A stretch of DNA of 64,000 bases from an uncultured Eubacterium sp. (GCA_900543485.1 UQRM01000001.1:1-64000); one strand, 5' to 3'; positions 8,219 through 17,311 are shown, numbered from the stretch's first letter. A program made the numbers and translations. The notes: generated from the letters alone by a model not told the origin.

Positions 8219-9103
8219 CTATTTCAATTTACATTTTACCACACGGTCGCGGCCCGGTAAATCCTTAATTATCTCCGCAGGCGAATATTTTCCCGAATCC
8301 TTCAGCATTTTCCGCAGATCTTCCCCCTGATCGTGTCCGATCTCCATGAGAAGGAAGCCTTCCGGCTTCAGATGGTCAGCCGCCTCGTCGACGATCCTCC
8401 TGTAAAAGTCCAGGCCGTCTCTGCCTCCGTCCAACGCTGAGAGCGGTTCGTGATCCTTCACTTCTTCCTGGAGTATGGATATCATATTGGTCTTTATGTA
8501 AGGCGGATTGGAAACGATCATATCGAACCTGGCTCCTGCCAGCGGTCCGAACATATCGCCTGTCACGAACTTCACTCTGGCTCTCAGCTTTTTGGCGTTC
8601 CCCCTGGCTGTCTCCACTGCTTTTTCGCTCACATCGGAAGCTGTCACCCTGGTGTTTCCGCATATTTTAGCTATGGAAATACCGACGGCTCCACTGCCGC
8701 AGCACAAATCCAGCACGTCCCACTCTTTGCCGCCTTTCAGTTTTTCGAAAAAAGACAGCTTTTCTCTGGGCGTGCCCTGTATGGTCTTCGCCGCTTCGCT
8801 CACCAGCGTTTCCGTGTCCTGTCTGGGGATCAGCACGTCAGGATTGACGTTGAAGGAATATCCCATGAATTCCTGAACTCCTGTTATATGCTGCAGCGGG
8901 ATACGCGACGCCCGTTTCTCTATCAGCTCCATGTATTTCTGCTCTGTCTCAGGATCCACTTCTTCCTCCGCTTTCATGAACAGGCTCACCTTATCGGTCC
9001 CCGTAAGAAAACAGTACAGCTCCTGCGCGTCTATCTTCGGATCCATGCAGAATGCTTTCGCGAGCCGGTACTCGCCTTCTTTCACGAGTATTCTGGTCTT
9101 CAT
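8219..9103 (-). CDS. prmC: Peptide chain release factor N5-glutamine methyltransferase PrmC
   Basis: PrmC (HemK) methylates the glutamine of the GGQ motif in release factors RF1 and RF2. The 294-residue protein has the N-terminal helical domain, the SAM-binding sequence LDLCCGSGAVGIS, and the NPPY catalytic motif in VSNPPYIKT. It follows the DUF1385 gene by 17 bp and belongs to the rho-DUF1385-prmC run seen in many Firmicutes. The prfA gene, often next to prmC, is not here; hydE follows instead after about 250 bp. Confidence 0.95.
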   Translation of the reverse strand: MKTRILVKEGEYRLAKAFCMDPKIDAQELYCFLTGTDKVSLFMKAEEEVDPETEQKYMELIEKRASRIPLQHITGVQEFMGYSFNVNPDVLIPRQDTETLVSEAAKTIQGTPREKLSFFEKLKGGKEWDVLDLCCGSGAVGISIAKICGNTRVTASDVSEKAVETARGNAKKLRARVKFVTGDMFGPLAGARFDMIVSNPPYIKTNMISILQEEVKDHEPLSALDGGRDGLDFYRRIVDEAADHLKPEGFLLMEIGHDQGEDLRKMLKDSGKYSPAEIIKDLPGRDRVVKCKLK

Positions 9104-9120
9104 TCTTCTCCTCTCTGACT

Positions 9121-10173
9121 CTATATGAATCTTCTCTTTCTCAGCATCGATTTGGCTGTCGCCGGCTTTTCCGAATCGTCCGGGTCTGCCGGGCTTGCCG
9201 GTTCTGCCGGGCTTGCCGGTTCTGTCGGAGGCTTCTTCCCCTCGGCTTCCAGCACAGCGTTGATGGAGGCTATCGCCACCTCCAGCTGCTTGTCATCAGG
9301 TTCCTTAGTCGTTATCTTCTGCAAATACAATCCCGGTATGCTGAGGATCTTGACTACGAGGCTGTCTCCTTTCCCCGCCCACCGCAGCAGCTCATAAGAG
9401 AGTCCTGCGATGACAGGCAGCAGCAGCAGTCTGGAAATTATCCTGAGAGCCAGGTTAGGCCAGCCCAGCAGAAAATGCAGGGCGAAGGCGATGATGAACA
9501 CGAACATCAGGAAGCTGGTGCCGCACCGGGGATGGAGCGTCGGGAACTGCCTGCAATTCTCCGGCGTCAGCTCCAGCCCGCTTTCGTAGCAATGTATGGT
9601 CTTGTGTTCAGCTCCGTGGTACTGGAACACTCTCTTTATCTCACCCATAAAGGAAATAGCCCACACGTACAGCACGAACAGCAGTATCCTGAAAGCGCCT
9701 TCCGCGAAATTGAGCCAGAAAACACTGTCGGTAAACAGCTTCATCAGGCTCACCACACCAGTAGGCAGTATGATGAAAACTCCGACCGTGAATGCCAGCG
9801 CCAGCACTACCGACATATACATGAGTACATTCCACGCGCCTTTGCTCCCGAACTTGTCGTCCAGCCATTTCTCGAACCGGGTCTCTTCGTATTCCTCATC
9901 GTCTGCTTCCCCCAGCAGCTCGGCCGACTTCATCAACTGACCTGTCCCCATGATAAGAGAGCCGATAAAAGCGACGACGCCTCGTATCAGCGGCAGCTTC
10001 ATCCATTTCTTCTGCTGCTTTATATCCTCTGTTTCCACCTTTATGGTCCCGTCGGGGAGCCTGACTGCCAGAGCGCTCTTGGTCTCGCCCCGCATCATTA
10101 TCCCTTCCATCACGGCCTGGCCGCCCATTTTGGTGGGATTGATCCCTTTGCGAAAAATCTTGCTTAAATCCAT
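9121..10173 (-). CDS. DUF1385 (YqhQ-like) membrane protein
   Basis: This 350-residue integral membrane protein carries the MGGQAVMEGIMMRG sequence near its start, the hallmark of the DUF1385/YqhQ family. Several membrane segments lie between residues about 95 and 270, and a conserved HGAEHKTIHCYE stretch suggests a metal site. Family function is unknown. The C-terminus has a Pro/Ala/Ser-rich tail of about 30 residues ending in basic residues, a low-complexity addition like those in neighbouring proteins. It starts 1 bp after rho ends and leads into prmC. Confidence 0.9.
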   Translation of the reverse strand: MDLSKIFRKGINPTKMGGQAVMEGIMMRGETKSALAVRLPDGTIKVETEDIKQQKKWMKLPLIRGVVAFIGSLIMGTGQLMKSAELLGEADDEEYEETRFEKWLDDKFGSKGAWNVLMYMSVVLALAFTVGVFIILPTGVVSLMKLFTDSVFWLNFAEGAFRILLFVLYVWAISFMGEIKRVFQYHGAEHKTIHCYESGLELTPENCRQFPTLHPRCGTSFLMFVFIIAFALHFLLGWPNLALRIISRLLLLPVIAGLSYELLRWAGKGDSLVVKILSIPGLYLQKITTKEPDDKQLEVAIASINAVLEAEGKKPPTEPASPAEPASPADPDDSEKPATAKSMLRKRRFI

Positions 10174-10174
10174 A

Positions 10175-11932
10175 CTACCCCTCTAATTTTATTTTCCTTA
10201 TCACTTCGATAAAAGTCTTGTTATCTTTCGTATGGGCCAGATTATCCAGGATCATCTCGGTAACTTCTCCGTTGTCCCTGTTCCCCAGCGCTCGCCGCAT
10301 ATACCATATGGCTTCCAGTTCATCCTGATCCATCAGCAGATCTTCCCTTCTGGTCCCTGATTTGCTCAGATTTATAGCCGGGAATATGCGTTTCTCGGAA
10401 AGCCGTCTGTCCAAATGCAGTTCCATGTTCCCTGTACCTTTGAATTCCTCAAATATAAGGTCATCCATGCGGCTTCCCGTCTCAACCAGCGCTGTCGCCA
10501 GTATGGTGATGCTTCCTCCCTCTTCCAGCTTCCTCGCCGCTCCGAAGAACTTTTTCGGCTTGTGGAGTGCTCCCGGATCGAAGCCGCCTGACAGGGTCTT
10601 TCCTGAAGGAGGTACTACCAGGTTGTAAGCCCGCGCCAGCCTGGTTATGCTGTCCATCAGTATGATCACATCTTTTCCGTGCTCCGCTAACCTCTGGGCC
10701 CGCGCCAGGACCATCTCCGCCACCTTCACGTGATGCTGAGGCATTTCGTCGAATGTGGAATAGATGACCTCGCCATTGCCCTTGAGGCTCCGCTTCATAT
10801 CGGTCACTTCTTCGGGACGCTCATCCACCAGCAATATTATCATTTCCACGTCAGGATAATTCTTCTCTATGCTTCCGGCGATTTTCTTCAGCAGCACCGT
10901 CTTTCCCGCTTTAGGCGGCGCGACGATGAGGCCTCTCTGGCCTTTCCCGATAGGCGCCACCAGATCTATGAGCCTGAGGGAAAGCTCCCGGCCGTCCTCC
11001 AGTTTGAATCTCTCGTTGGGGAATATAGGGGTAAGGGAATCGAAATCCGGTCTGGTGATCGCCTTGCCCGGCTCGTCTCCGTTGACCGTCACCACGTAAA
11101 GCAACGCGCCGAACTTATCGCCATCGTTAGGGTGACGACATATACCCCGCACCTTGTCTCCCGTCTTGAGGTTGAATCTCCTTATCTGAGCCGGCGCTAC
11201 ATATATATCCTTGTCGCTGGTGAGAAAATTGTGGAATCTGAGGAATCCAAACCCTCCGTCGGCCAGCTCCAGGATACCTTCCACCTCGAACCTGTCGCTT
11301 CTGTCAGGCGCAGGCTTCTTCTGCCGTTCGCCTCTCTGTCGCCTGTCCCTGTTTTCTCGGTTTTCTTTGCTCCCTCTGCCTTCGGTATTTTCCGCGTCGT
11401 TCTCCGGAGCGTTCTCCTTATCCATGCTTTCCCCATCGACACGTGTTCTCAGTCCGGCACCTTCATTTTCGCTTTCATCGACCGCTCCCTGTCCGGCACC
11501 CCCGGCATTTTCATCGGTTTCATCTCCTGCGGCCACCACAGGCATCGGTTTTCTGGTCTTCCTCATGGACTTCACTACCCTGGCCTTGTTTTCCCGCACC
11601 CTGTTGCTTTCCTTCTTTCCCCTGCCGTTTCTTCCTCCGGCTCCGCCGGCATCATTGCTCCCTGTCCCGGCGTTATCCACAGACTCCTTGCCTTCCATTC
11701 CTCCGGTCTTTTCCATGGCTCCGGCTTCTTCCGGTCCCTTTGATGCGGCCCCGGTATTTTCGGCAGCTTCGGTCTTCGCGGCTCCCTGCGGTTCTTCATC
11801 CTTCATCAGGGCCTTCACCAGCTCGGCCTTTCTCATTTTCTGGTAATTTTTCAACCCAAACGTCTTCGCGATCTCTCTAAGCTCAGCGACTTTCTTTTCT
11901 TTGAGAGCCGCCTCATCCATCGTTTTCCACAT
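10175..11932 (-). CDS. rho: Transcription termination factor Rho
   Basis: Rho is the hexameric RNA helicase that ends transcription. The 585-residue product has an N-terminal SAP-like helical region (1-45), then about 165 residues of Gly/Asn/Glu/Arg-rich low complexity, an OB-fold RNA-binding domain (about 215-290), and the RecA-like ATPase with Walker A PPKAGKT and the aspartate-rich Walker B. The large disordered insertion makes it about 160 residues longer than the E. coli protein; such insertions are known mainly from high-GC bacteria. A promoter candidate lies at 12123-12151. The DUF1385 gene follows directly. Confidence 0.96.
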   Translation of the reverse strand: MWKTMDEAALKEKKVAELREIAKTFGLKNYQKMRKAELVKALMKDEEPQGAAKTEAAENTGAASKGPEEAGAMEKTGGMEGKESVDNAGTGSNDAGGAGGRNGRGKKESNRVRENKARVVKSMRKTRKPMPVVAAGDETDENAGGAGQGAVDESENEGAGLRTRVDGESMDKENAPENDAENTEGRGSKENRENRDRRQRGERQKKPAPDRSDRFEVEGILELADGGFGFLRFHNFLTSDKDIYVAPAQIRRFNLKTGDKVRGICRHPNDGDKFGALLYVVTVNGDEPGKAITRPDFDSLTPIFPNERFKLEDGRELSLRLIDLVAPIGKGQRGLIVAPPKAGKTVLLKKIAGSIEKNYPDVEMIILLVDERPEEVTDMKRSLKGNGEVIYSTFDEMPQHHVKVAEMVLARAQRLAEHGKDVIILMDSITRLARAYNLVVPPSGKTLSGGFDPGALHKPKKFFGAARKLEEGGSITILATALVETGSRMDDLIFEEFKGTGNMELHLDRRLSEKRIFPAINLSKSGTRREDLLMDQDELEAIWYMRRALGNRDNGEVTEMILDNLAHTKDNKTFIEVIRKIKLEG

Positions 11933-12122
11933 AAATGTGAACCCTTTCTGTTTAAAAATTTTAAAATCTTACGGAAACAAATAGAAAAGGACAAAGTCAT
12001 CTCCACCTATACCCCTGGGACGGCAGACTTCGCCTATATTCCGGGAATGCCACGGCGGCGTTCCCATCATAATAACAAAACTCTTATAGATCAGGTTTCT
12101 ATATAAATTTTACTACAGCTAT

Positions 12123-12151
12123 AATATACACCGATTTTTATACCTGCACAA
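12123..12151 (-). promoter_or_regulatory. Putative sigma-A promoter for rho
   Basis: Minus-strand TTGTGC (12146-12151) and TATATT (12123-12128) are separated by exactly 17 bp, about 190 bp upstream of the rho start codon in an A+T-rich stretch. Confidence 0.6.
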
Positions 12152-12277
12152 TATCAGGTTTTTATTTTTTGAAGAAATTCTCAATTCGCCATCGAAGGCC
12201 GCAGACAGATGAAACGGCGCGCGCCTGGGCAGCCGCTCCCGGAAAACCGGAAATCCGGCAGATGACATCGGCCGCAC

Positions 12278-12312
12278 CACAACAAAAGACCCGCATGAAG
12301 CATACGGGTCTT
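12278..12312 (-). terminator. Intrinsic terminator of hbd
   Basis: On the minus strand AAGACCCGTATG pairs with CATGCGGGTCTT (12286-12312, one wobble) around a three-base loop, followed by TTGTTG. It starts 15 bp past the hbd stop. Confidence 0.8.
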
Positions 12313-12326
12313 CTGAGTATGTCCTT

Positions 12327-13175
12327 TTATTTGTTGTAATTGTAGAAACCTTCTCCTGTCTTTCTTCCCAGCTTGTTGGCTCTTACCATCTTTCTGAGGA
12401 GAGGATGAGGTCTGTACTTGGTGTCGCCGTACTCTCTGTAGAGAGTTTCCATGATGGCCAGGCAAACGTCCAATCCAACCAGGTCGCCCAGTGCGAGAGG
12501 TCCCATCGGATGGTTCGCGCCAAGCTGCATAGCTGTGTCGATACCTTCAGCATCAGCAACCCCGTCAGCCAGGATTCCGATACCTTCGTTTATCATAGGG
12601 ATGAGGATCCTGTTTACTACGAATCCCGGAGCCTCGGCAACGTCTACAGGAGTCTTGCCAAGCTTTCTCGTCAGATCGAGGATAGTCTCTCTCGTCTCGT
12701 CGGAAGTAGTGAGTCCCTTAACGATCTCAACCAGTTTCATTGCAGGAACAGGATTGAAGAAGTGCATTCCGATGATCTTGTCAGGTCTGTTGGTAGCCGC
12801 AGCGATCTCTGTGATGGAAAGTGCCGAAGTATTGGTAGCGATTATCGTCTCAGGCTTGCAAAGCTCATCCAGCTCCTGGAAAAGAGCTTTCTTCGCCTCC
12901 ATGTCTTCAGTGGCGGCCTCGATGATGAGGTCTGCGTCTTTTACAACGGAGATGTCAGTCGAACCAGTTATCCTGCTCATTACATCAGCCTTGTCAGCCT
13001 CTGTGATCTTTTCCTTCTTGATAAGTCTGTCAAGATTCTTCTCAACTGTCGCAAGACCTCTGTCTACGGAAGTCTGTCTCCTTGCTCTCATCACTACATT
13101 GTATCCATTCTGAGCCAAAACCTGAATGATGCCGGCTCCCATTGTACCTGTTCCCAGTACACCAACTGTCTTCAT
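12327..13175 (-). CDS. hbd: 3-hydroxybutyryl-CoA dehydrogenase
   Basis: This 282-residue NAD(P)-dependent dehydrogenase reduces acetoacetyl-CoA to 3-hydroxybutyryl-CoA in butyrate-type fermentation, or acts in reverse in beta-oxidation. The Rossmann motif [11 protein letters not shown] is at residues 4-14, and the [15 protein letters not shown] catalytic-histidine segment lies near residue 138. Length matches clostridial Hbd. The start has AGGAGG eight bases upstream. It is a single-gene unit with its own terminator; crotonase, thiolase and butyryl-CoA dehydrogenase genes are not adjacent, unlike the compact clostridial bcs operon. Confidence 0.94.
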   Translation of the reverse strand: MKTVGVLGTGTMGAGIIQVLAQNGYNVVMRARRQTSVDRGLATVEKNLDRLIKKEKITEADKADVMSRITGSTDISVVKDADLIIEAATEDMEAKKALFQELDELCKPETIIATNTSALSITEIAAATNRPDKIIGMHFFNPVPAMKLVEIVKGLTTSDETRETILDLTRKLGKTPVDVAEAPGFVVNRILIPMINEGIGILADGVADAEGIDTAMQLGANHPMGPLALGDLVGLDVCLAIMETLYREYGDTKYRPHPLLRKMVRANKLGRKTGEGFYNYNK

Positions 13176-13458
13176 GTTATTTTCCTCCTTATAACAAACT
13201 TACTAACAGTACCATTGTAAACGTTTTTGTCCGAAGATACCAGTATTTTTATCATTCTTTTTGCGTTTCTTTTTTGATTTTTATGCCTGCGGCCAGCCTC
13301 GCCTCCTGCTGCCGGAGCTTTGGGGAAAATCGCCTCCCTCATTCACTCCCCGGATCGCCTGCCCGTTTGGCCGTCTGTTCGGCTGTCCATTCGGCTCTCC
13401 ACTTGTCCGGCTGCTCTGCCATTCCTCTGCTGCCTTGGTTTCAAACATGCCTGCCGGA

Positions 13459-13699
13459 TATCGCGAGTGAGACATAAAAGGGCAGCCACGATAAAAATCT
13501 GTTGTTTTCCGGGCCTGCCACCAGTGGAAATATCGCAGGATATCCCTTTTGCTTCGTCTGCGATATTTTTTTGACATATTCAGGGAAAAATTATCGCGAA
13601 CACCTTCGCTTCATACCAGTCGCGATATTCTACTGTTTTGAAACGTTAAAATATGGCCGTTTTTATCGTTAAACCGATATAAAAGCGACCGTCGCGATA
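13459..13699. repeat. Alternating-orientation TATCGC motif array (four pairs)
   Basis: TATCGC (+) and GCGATA (-) alternate eight times, starting at 13459, 13488 (ACGATA), 13531, 13560, 13592, 13622, 13664 (TATCGT) and 13694. Intervals are 29, 43, 29, 32, 30, 42, 30 bp. The sites form four inward-facing pairs, symmetric about the gap between pairs 2 and 3. Oriented copies share A/T just upstream of the hexamer and often GAC after it; the sequence between sites is unique. The array lies in the 769-bp divergent gap between hbd and the secreted protein gene (13176-13944), which otherwise contains no gene I can support. Confidence 0.8.
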
Positions 13700-13944
13700 A
13701 TCGCCCCCTGGGGGCGCCCAACACATGCCTGCTTTTGGTCTGCCACCGCACCATCACCCTGATGCCCCTGATCAACTGCGTCGCAGATTCAGGAAAAATT
13801 ACTGTTTTTCGCTCTATTTTCGCAGCTCACGTCATTATATGAAAAAAATGGTTTTGTCTTCCGCGATTTCATTGTGATCGAAGCCGGTCTTCAATAAAAT
13901 TGCGTCACAAATTATCACAATTTTCATTTAAAAAGGAGAGAAAA

Positions 13945-14406
13945 ATGAAGAAAAAATTATTATCATTCGCGCTGGCAGCCGCAATGATGCTGTCCATGCC
14001 TACAGCGCTGTTCGCCGCGGAAACCTCCACAGCTGAACCGATAAACAATCCAGGGACATGCACCGATGGCGCAGAGATCTCGCCGATGTCGACGACATCC
14101 GTTTCTGCGGGAGCCTCGAGGATTAGCAGCACAAAGGGAAGTGTATCGGCTAGTGCAAGTTTTAACACAAAAGCTACTAAAGCTACTTGCACAATCATTC
14201 TTCAAGAAAAATATAATGGTTCTTGGCAAACTGCGACAGGAATTCCTGTTTTTTCTTATGTAAAAACGACAAAAAATGTATATTCAATATCTGCCTCTAA
14301 AACATTTACACTGAAAAGCGGGAAAGTTTATCGAGCTAAAATAGTAATTTCTGATACAAATTCGGGTGGAACATATTACAGAACAAGCTACACTGGCGCT
14401 TTCTAA
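13945..14406 (+). CDS. Small secreted protein of unknown function
   Basis: The 153-residue product starts at ATG 13945, four bases after AAGGAGAG. It has a clear signal peptide: a lysine-rich start, a hydrophobic core of about 17 residues and a likely cut after LFAAE or a nearby Ala. The mature part is Ser/Thr-rich, then gives beta-rich sequence with a YNGSWQTATGIP segment and ends ..YRTSYTGAF. I do not recognise a named domain with confidence. Base composition changes sharply near 14160, from about 53% to about 30% G+C, so the C-terminal two thirds look foreign to the N-terminal part. Its stop overlaps the end of the convergent anti-sigma gene by 4 bp. Confidence 0.85.
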   Translation: MKKKLLSFALAAAMMLSMPTALFAAETSTAEPINNPGTCTDGAEISPMSTTSVSAGASRISSTKGSVSASASFNTKATKATCTIILQEKYNGSWQTATGIPVFSYVKTTKNVYSISASKTFTLKSGKVYRAKIVISDTNSGGTYYRTSYTGAF

Positions 14407-14720
14407 TCGTTTATGTTTTCAACAATTTTTACTATTTCTGACACCTCTAAAGTCGTCCAGATATATATAACACTGCCATCATCCAGCGGTATGATGGCAT
14501 TATTAATTTCAGGACTTTCAAAAATATATATTATTCCTTTATTGCTACTAATTTCTTTGTCGCTATCATAAATTTGTGTATATTCTATGTTTTCATGTTG
14601 AATCTGCTGTTGTAACGTAATATCATCGTCATCATTTTTAAATAAATACTCTACCGTTTGCGTGTTCCCTACATCGCTTATCGTAAGTTTGGAAAACTTA
14701 TACCCCTCTGTTATGTATTC
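14160..14720. other. A+T-rich block spanning two convergent gene ends
   Basis: Hand counts per 60 bases give 17-23 G+C from 14161 to 14460 and 13-22 from 14461 to 14700, against 32 just before (14101-14160) and 35 just after (14761-14820). The block covers the 3' parts of the secreted protein gene and of the convergent anti-sigma gene, so both C-terminal regions share unusual composition while both N-terminal regions are normal. Confidence 0.8.
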
Positions 14721-15185
14721 CGGCACAATAAGCTGCGGTATTGTTGCTTTCACGGCTGCCACTTCATCCCAATCAGTTATCTCCCAGCTCTGCTCGCTGT
14801 CGCTCCCCCAACCGCCATCTTCGATAACGACGCCGTCTTCTGTTACGATCTCCTCCTTGGCTTTCTTGTCTGCGTCGACGTCGGTGGTGAAATTTTCAAA
14901 AGCAAAGACTGTTGCTGCCACGACGAGCATCAGCAGTGCGGCAGCGGCAGTCAGGCGGCGCAGCATGCGACGCTGTCCGGCGCGCTGCTCTTTATCCACG
15001 GCGGATCTCAATTCTTCAGGGGTAAGGGACCCTGTATGGTAGTGCTTCAGCTCCTCGTCGGTGGCATCGGAAATTATCTCGCCTATAGTCCGTTCCTGCC
15101 GGCCATTGTCACGGCTGTCTGTTCTTTCCTCTTCAGCTATGGATCTCATGTCTTCAGGCCTGTTGCCGTTATTCGTTCCATTCAT
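14403..15185 (-). CDS. Membrane anti-sigma factor with DUF4367-like C-terminal domain
   Basis: The 260-residue product has an acidic cytoplasmic N-terminus (about 1-72) of the type that holds ECF sigma factors, one membrane segment (about 74-94), and an outer domain resembling DUF4367, with the recognisable VPEYITEGYKFSK segment. It overlaps the sigma gene by 17 bp in the same operon, so it most likely holds that sigma factor inactive until an envelope signal arrives. The outer domain, from about residue 150, is encoded by A+T-rich DNA quite unlike the first part of the gene. Confidence 0.85.
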   Translation of the reverse strand: MNGTNNGNRPEDMRSIAEEERTDSRDNGRQERTIGEIISDATDEELKHYHTGSLTPEELRSAVDKEQRAGQRRMLRRLTAAAALLMLVVAATVFAFENFTTDVDADKKAKEEIVTEDGVVIEDGGWGSDSEQSWEITDWDEVAAVKATIPQLIVPEYITEGYKFSKLTISDVGNTQTVEYLFKNDDDDITLQQQIQHENIEYTQIYDSDKEISSNKGIIYIFESPEINNAIIPLDDGSVIYIWTTLEVSEIVKIVENIND

Positions 15186-15735
15186 CGCTATCTTCCTTCC
15201 CGAGAATTTCTAAATAACTGTCCTTGAGCCGTTTGAGGCTTCTCCTGTAAATGCTTTTCTCCGTATTGACGTTGATATTGAGTATCTCCGCTATCTCGGC
15301 ATGCTTGTATCCTCCCCAGAACCTCATGCGGAGCACTCTCCTGCTGATATCCGGCAAACCGTTTATCATCGCGCTGACCATGTCCCTCCGCTCAGCGTCC
15401 TGAAGTATTTTCTCAACCGTGATCTCATCCACCAGGGTATCGAAAATATCCAGCTCTCCGGCTTCGGTCTTTACCAGATTGGAAATCTCCTTGCGCTTAG
15501 CGCGCTTGCTGAAATACTTGCTCGCTCTGTTAGCTGCGATCGTCTTCAACCATGGCATCATCTTCTCCGGACTGCTGAGTGTGTGCAGCCCTCTGAAAGC
15601 ATCGATGAATACCTCCATCGCCACATCCTCCACATCATTTTCATCGACACCCATTATCTTCATCAGCCGCATCACATACGGGAACAGCCCGCAAAGACGC
15701 TCCAAAACTACTTCCTGTTCCAATACTTTATCCAT
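15169..15735 (-). CDS. ECF-type RNA polymerase sigma factor
   Basis: The 188-residue protein has region 2 (about 15-80, including DVEDVAMEVFIDAFRGLHTL) and region 4 (about 125-180, with an HAEIAEILNINVNTEKSIYRR helix-turn-helix). It overlaps the upstream XRE gene by one base (TAATG) and the downstream anti-sigma gene by 17 bp, a translationally coupled three-gene unit. Its target promoters are not visible. Confidence 0.92.
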   Translation of the reverse strand: MDKVLEQEVVLERLCGLFPYVMRLMKIMGVDENDVEDVAMEVFIDAFRGLHTLSSPEKMMPWLKTIAANRASKYFSKRAKRKEISNLVKTEAGELDIFDTLVDEITVEKILQDAERRDMVSAMINGLPDISRRVLRMRFWGGYKHAEIAEILNINVNTEKSIYRRSLKRLKDSYLEILGKEDSDEWNE

Positions 15736-16103
15736 TACTCCTTATTCACAATACTTTCCACATAAAGCCGCGCTATCTGCTCCATACAGTCAAGCTGCCT
15801 GACTGAGCACACGCTCAATGAGCCGATGATATTTTCGCTCAGCTTCCTCTTCTTTTCATCGCCAGGTATTTCGGCTCCATTCCCTTCTATTATGAAATCC
15901 GCGCTCACGCCCAGCACTTGCATAAGCTTATAAAGATTTTTCAGCGATACGCCTTTATCGCCATATTCTATATCAGCGATGAACTTTCCAGTTACGGAAA
16001 GATACCCTGCCAGTTCATTTCTCGACATATTCAACGCTTCTCTCCTGGCCCGTATCCTGGCGCCCATTTCCCTTTTGTTTATTTCCTTAAGTTCCCTGCT
16101 CAT
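15735..16103 (-). CDS. XRE-family transcriptional regulator
   Basis: The 122-residue protein has an N-terminal helix-turn-helix of the Cro/C1 type (about residues 13-68, RIRARREALNMSRNELAGYL...) and a short helical C-terminus. It is the first gene of the XRE-sigma-anti-sigma operon and is divergent from two further XRE genes. A candidate operator (16116-16144) lies just upstream of its start. Confidence 0.88.
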   Translation of the reverse strand: MSRELKEINKREMGARIRARREALNMSRNELAGYLSVTGKFIADIEYGDKGVSLKNLYKLMQVLGVSADFIIEGNGAEIPGDEKKRKLSENIIGSLSVCSVRQLDCMEQIARLYVESIVNKE

Positions 16104-16426
16104 ATCGTTTTCCCTCTATAAGTTAGCTTATTTGCTTCTTATAGTTTAATATTCCCGGTATGTCAGAGTTTTAAACCACGAGAGGGTTAAATATGAACTT
16201 TCAGGGGGAAGTCGGGCAAAAAGCGTCGCCTACATATTTTTTCGATTTTTTACGCCGGATCTGCAACTTTTAATGAGCCTTTCGCCTCTTTATTATATAT
16301 GACACGACCGCCGCAGTGTAATATATCGACATTCTCATCGCTGCGCCGCGAGCACTTCACTCATCCCGCTTCGTGGTGCCGCCCGCGGTATCGATCATGG
16401 ATTTTCACGATTTACGGAGGAACGAC
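16104..16426. other. Divergent regulatory region between XRE operons
   Basis: This 323-bp region separates divergent XRE genes. Next to the minus-strand gene an inverted repeat CTATAAG (16116-16122) / CTTATAG (16138-16144) with a 15-bp spacer could be an operator. A+T-rich stretches near 16288-16325 could hold the promoter of the plus-strand XRE pair, but no hexamer pair is good enough to call. Confidence 0.4.
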
Positions 16427-16867
16427 ATGCATATTCAGGAACATAAAGAGCGTCGCAGGCTTTATCAGGCCCATAAGTACATCGCCGGCAACATACGTCT
16501 GCTGAGATGTGTCAACGGTCTTAATCAGGATCAGGTGGCTGTAAAACTCAATATGTCCAGATCCAGCTACAGCAGCCTGGAAGGCGGGAGCCGCATCCCG
16601 GATATCGTCACACTGTACGAGATCTCCCAGCTATACGACATAAGCCTGGATTATCTGCTTTCCTTTGACATTTCCCAGCATGTGCTTTCCCTCATAAAAC
16701 GCGGAGCCTGCGAAACGGATGCCCATACCTTTCTGGAAAACTATCTGAGCCTTTCTCACGCCGGTCGCGAGCACATAAAGGCAAAAATAGAACAGCTGGC
16801 GATCCGCGACAAAAGCTTTAACAGATTTCCATGGAATTACGAAAGCGGGAGCGGCCAATGGGATTGA
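16427..16867 (+). CDS. XRE-family transcriptional regulator
   Basis: This 146-residue protein has a central helix-turn-helix (about residues 22-75, NIRLLRCVNGLNQDQVAVKL...) followed by a YEISQLYDISLDYLLSFD segment typical of Cro/C1-type regulators. ATG 16427 was chosen because GGAGG lies six bases upstream; a longer in-frame version lacks one. The next XRE gene overlaps it by 10 bp and shares the same architecture, so the pair probably arose by tandem duplication. Confidence 0.85.
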   Translation: MHIQEHKERRRLYQAHKYIAGNIRLLRCVNGLNQDQVAVKLNMSRSSYSSLEGGSRIPDIVTLYEISQLYDISLDYLLSFDISQHVLSLIKRGACETDAHTFLENYLSLSHAGREHIKAKIEQLAIRDKSFNRFPWNYESGSGQWD

Positions 16868-17256
16868 ACCTGGATATCCTCAGCAGGAACCTCAAGCTTC
16901 TCCGCACCGCCAACGGGATGAGCCAGGAAGAGCTGGCCGATAAGATCTATCTGACCCGTTCCACCTACTCGACCTACGAATCGGGCGCCAAACCCCCTGA
17001 TCTTCAGACCCTGGACGCTCTCGCGTCGCTCTACGATATCGGCTTCGAAAGCCTCATCAATTACGACTTGTCCAAAGGCTTGATAGGGAAAATATATTTT
17101 GACGCGGAAAGCCGCCAGATAGCTGAGCTTCTCAACAATTACGAAAGCCTTTCCGTAGCATCGAAAAACGCTATTAAGGAAAGGCTTGATGTCATTCTCG
17201 AAAGAGAAGCCATCTTCTATCAGGAAATGGCTTTCCCGAAGAAGCGCAGCGACTGA
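16858..17256 (+). CDS. XRE-family transcriptional regulator
   Basis: The 132-residue product begins MGLNLDILSRNLKLLR and carries an N-terminal helix-turn-helix of the Cro/C1 type (GMSQEELADKIYLTRSTYST) with a C-terminal helical part. It overlaps the preceding XRE gene by 10 bp, implying coupled translation. The matching YDI..DYLL / YDIGFESLINYD segments after the helix-turn-helix support common descent of the two genes. Confidence 0.88.
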   Translation: MGLNLDILSRNLKLLRTANGMSQEELADKIYLTRSTYSTYESGAKPPDLQTLDALASLYDIGFESLINYDLSKGLIGKIYFDAESRQIAELLNNYESLSVASKNAIKERLDVILEREAIFYQEMAFPKKRSD

Positions 17257-17311
17257 CAGCCGCAGCTCCGCTATAGTCGTTCAATGAGCCGGCCGACATC
17301 TACGGCAACCT

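Larger units (their letters stand above)
11933..12326. other. Intergenic region between hbd and rho
   Basis: This 394-bp gap holds the hbd terminator near its right end and the rho promoter in the middle. Between the promoter and the rho start there is about 190 bp of untranslated leader. Such long rho leaders are used for autoregulation in other bacteria, but no specific structure is convincing here. Confidence 0.6.
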
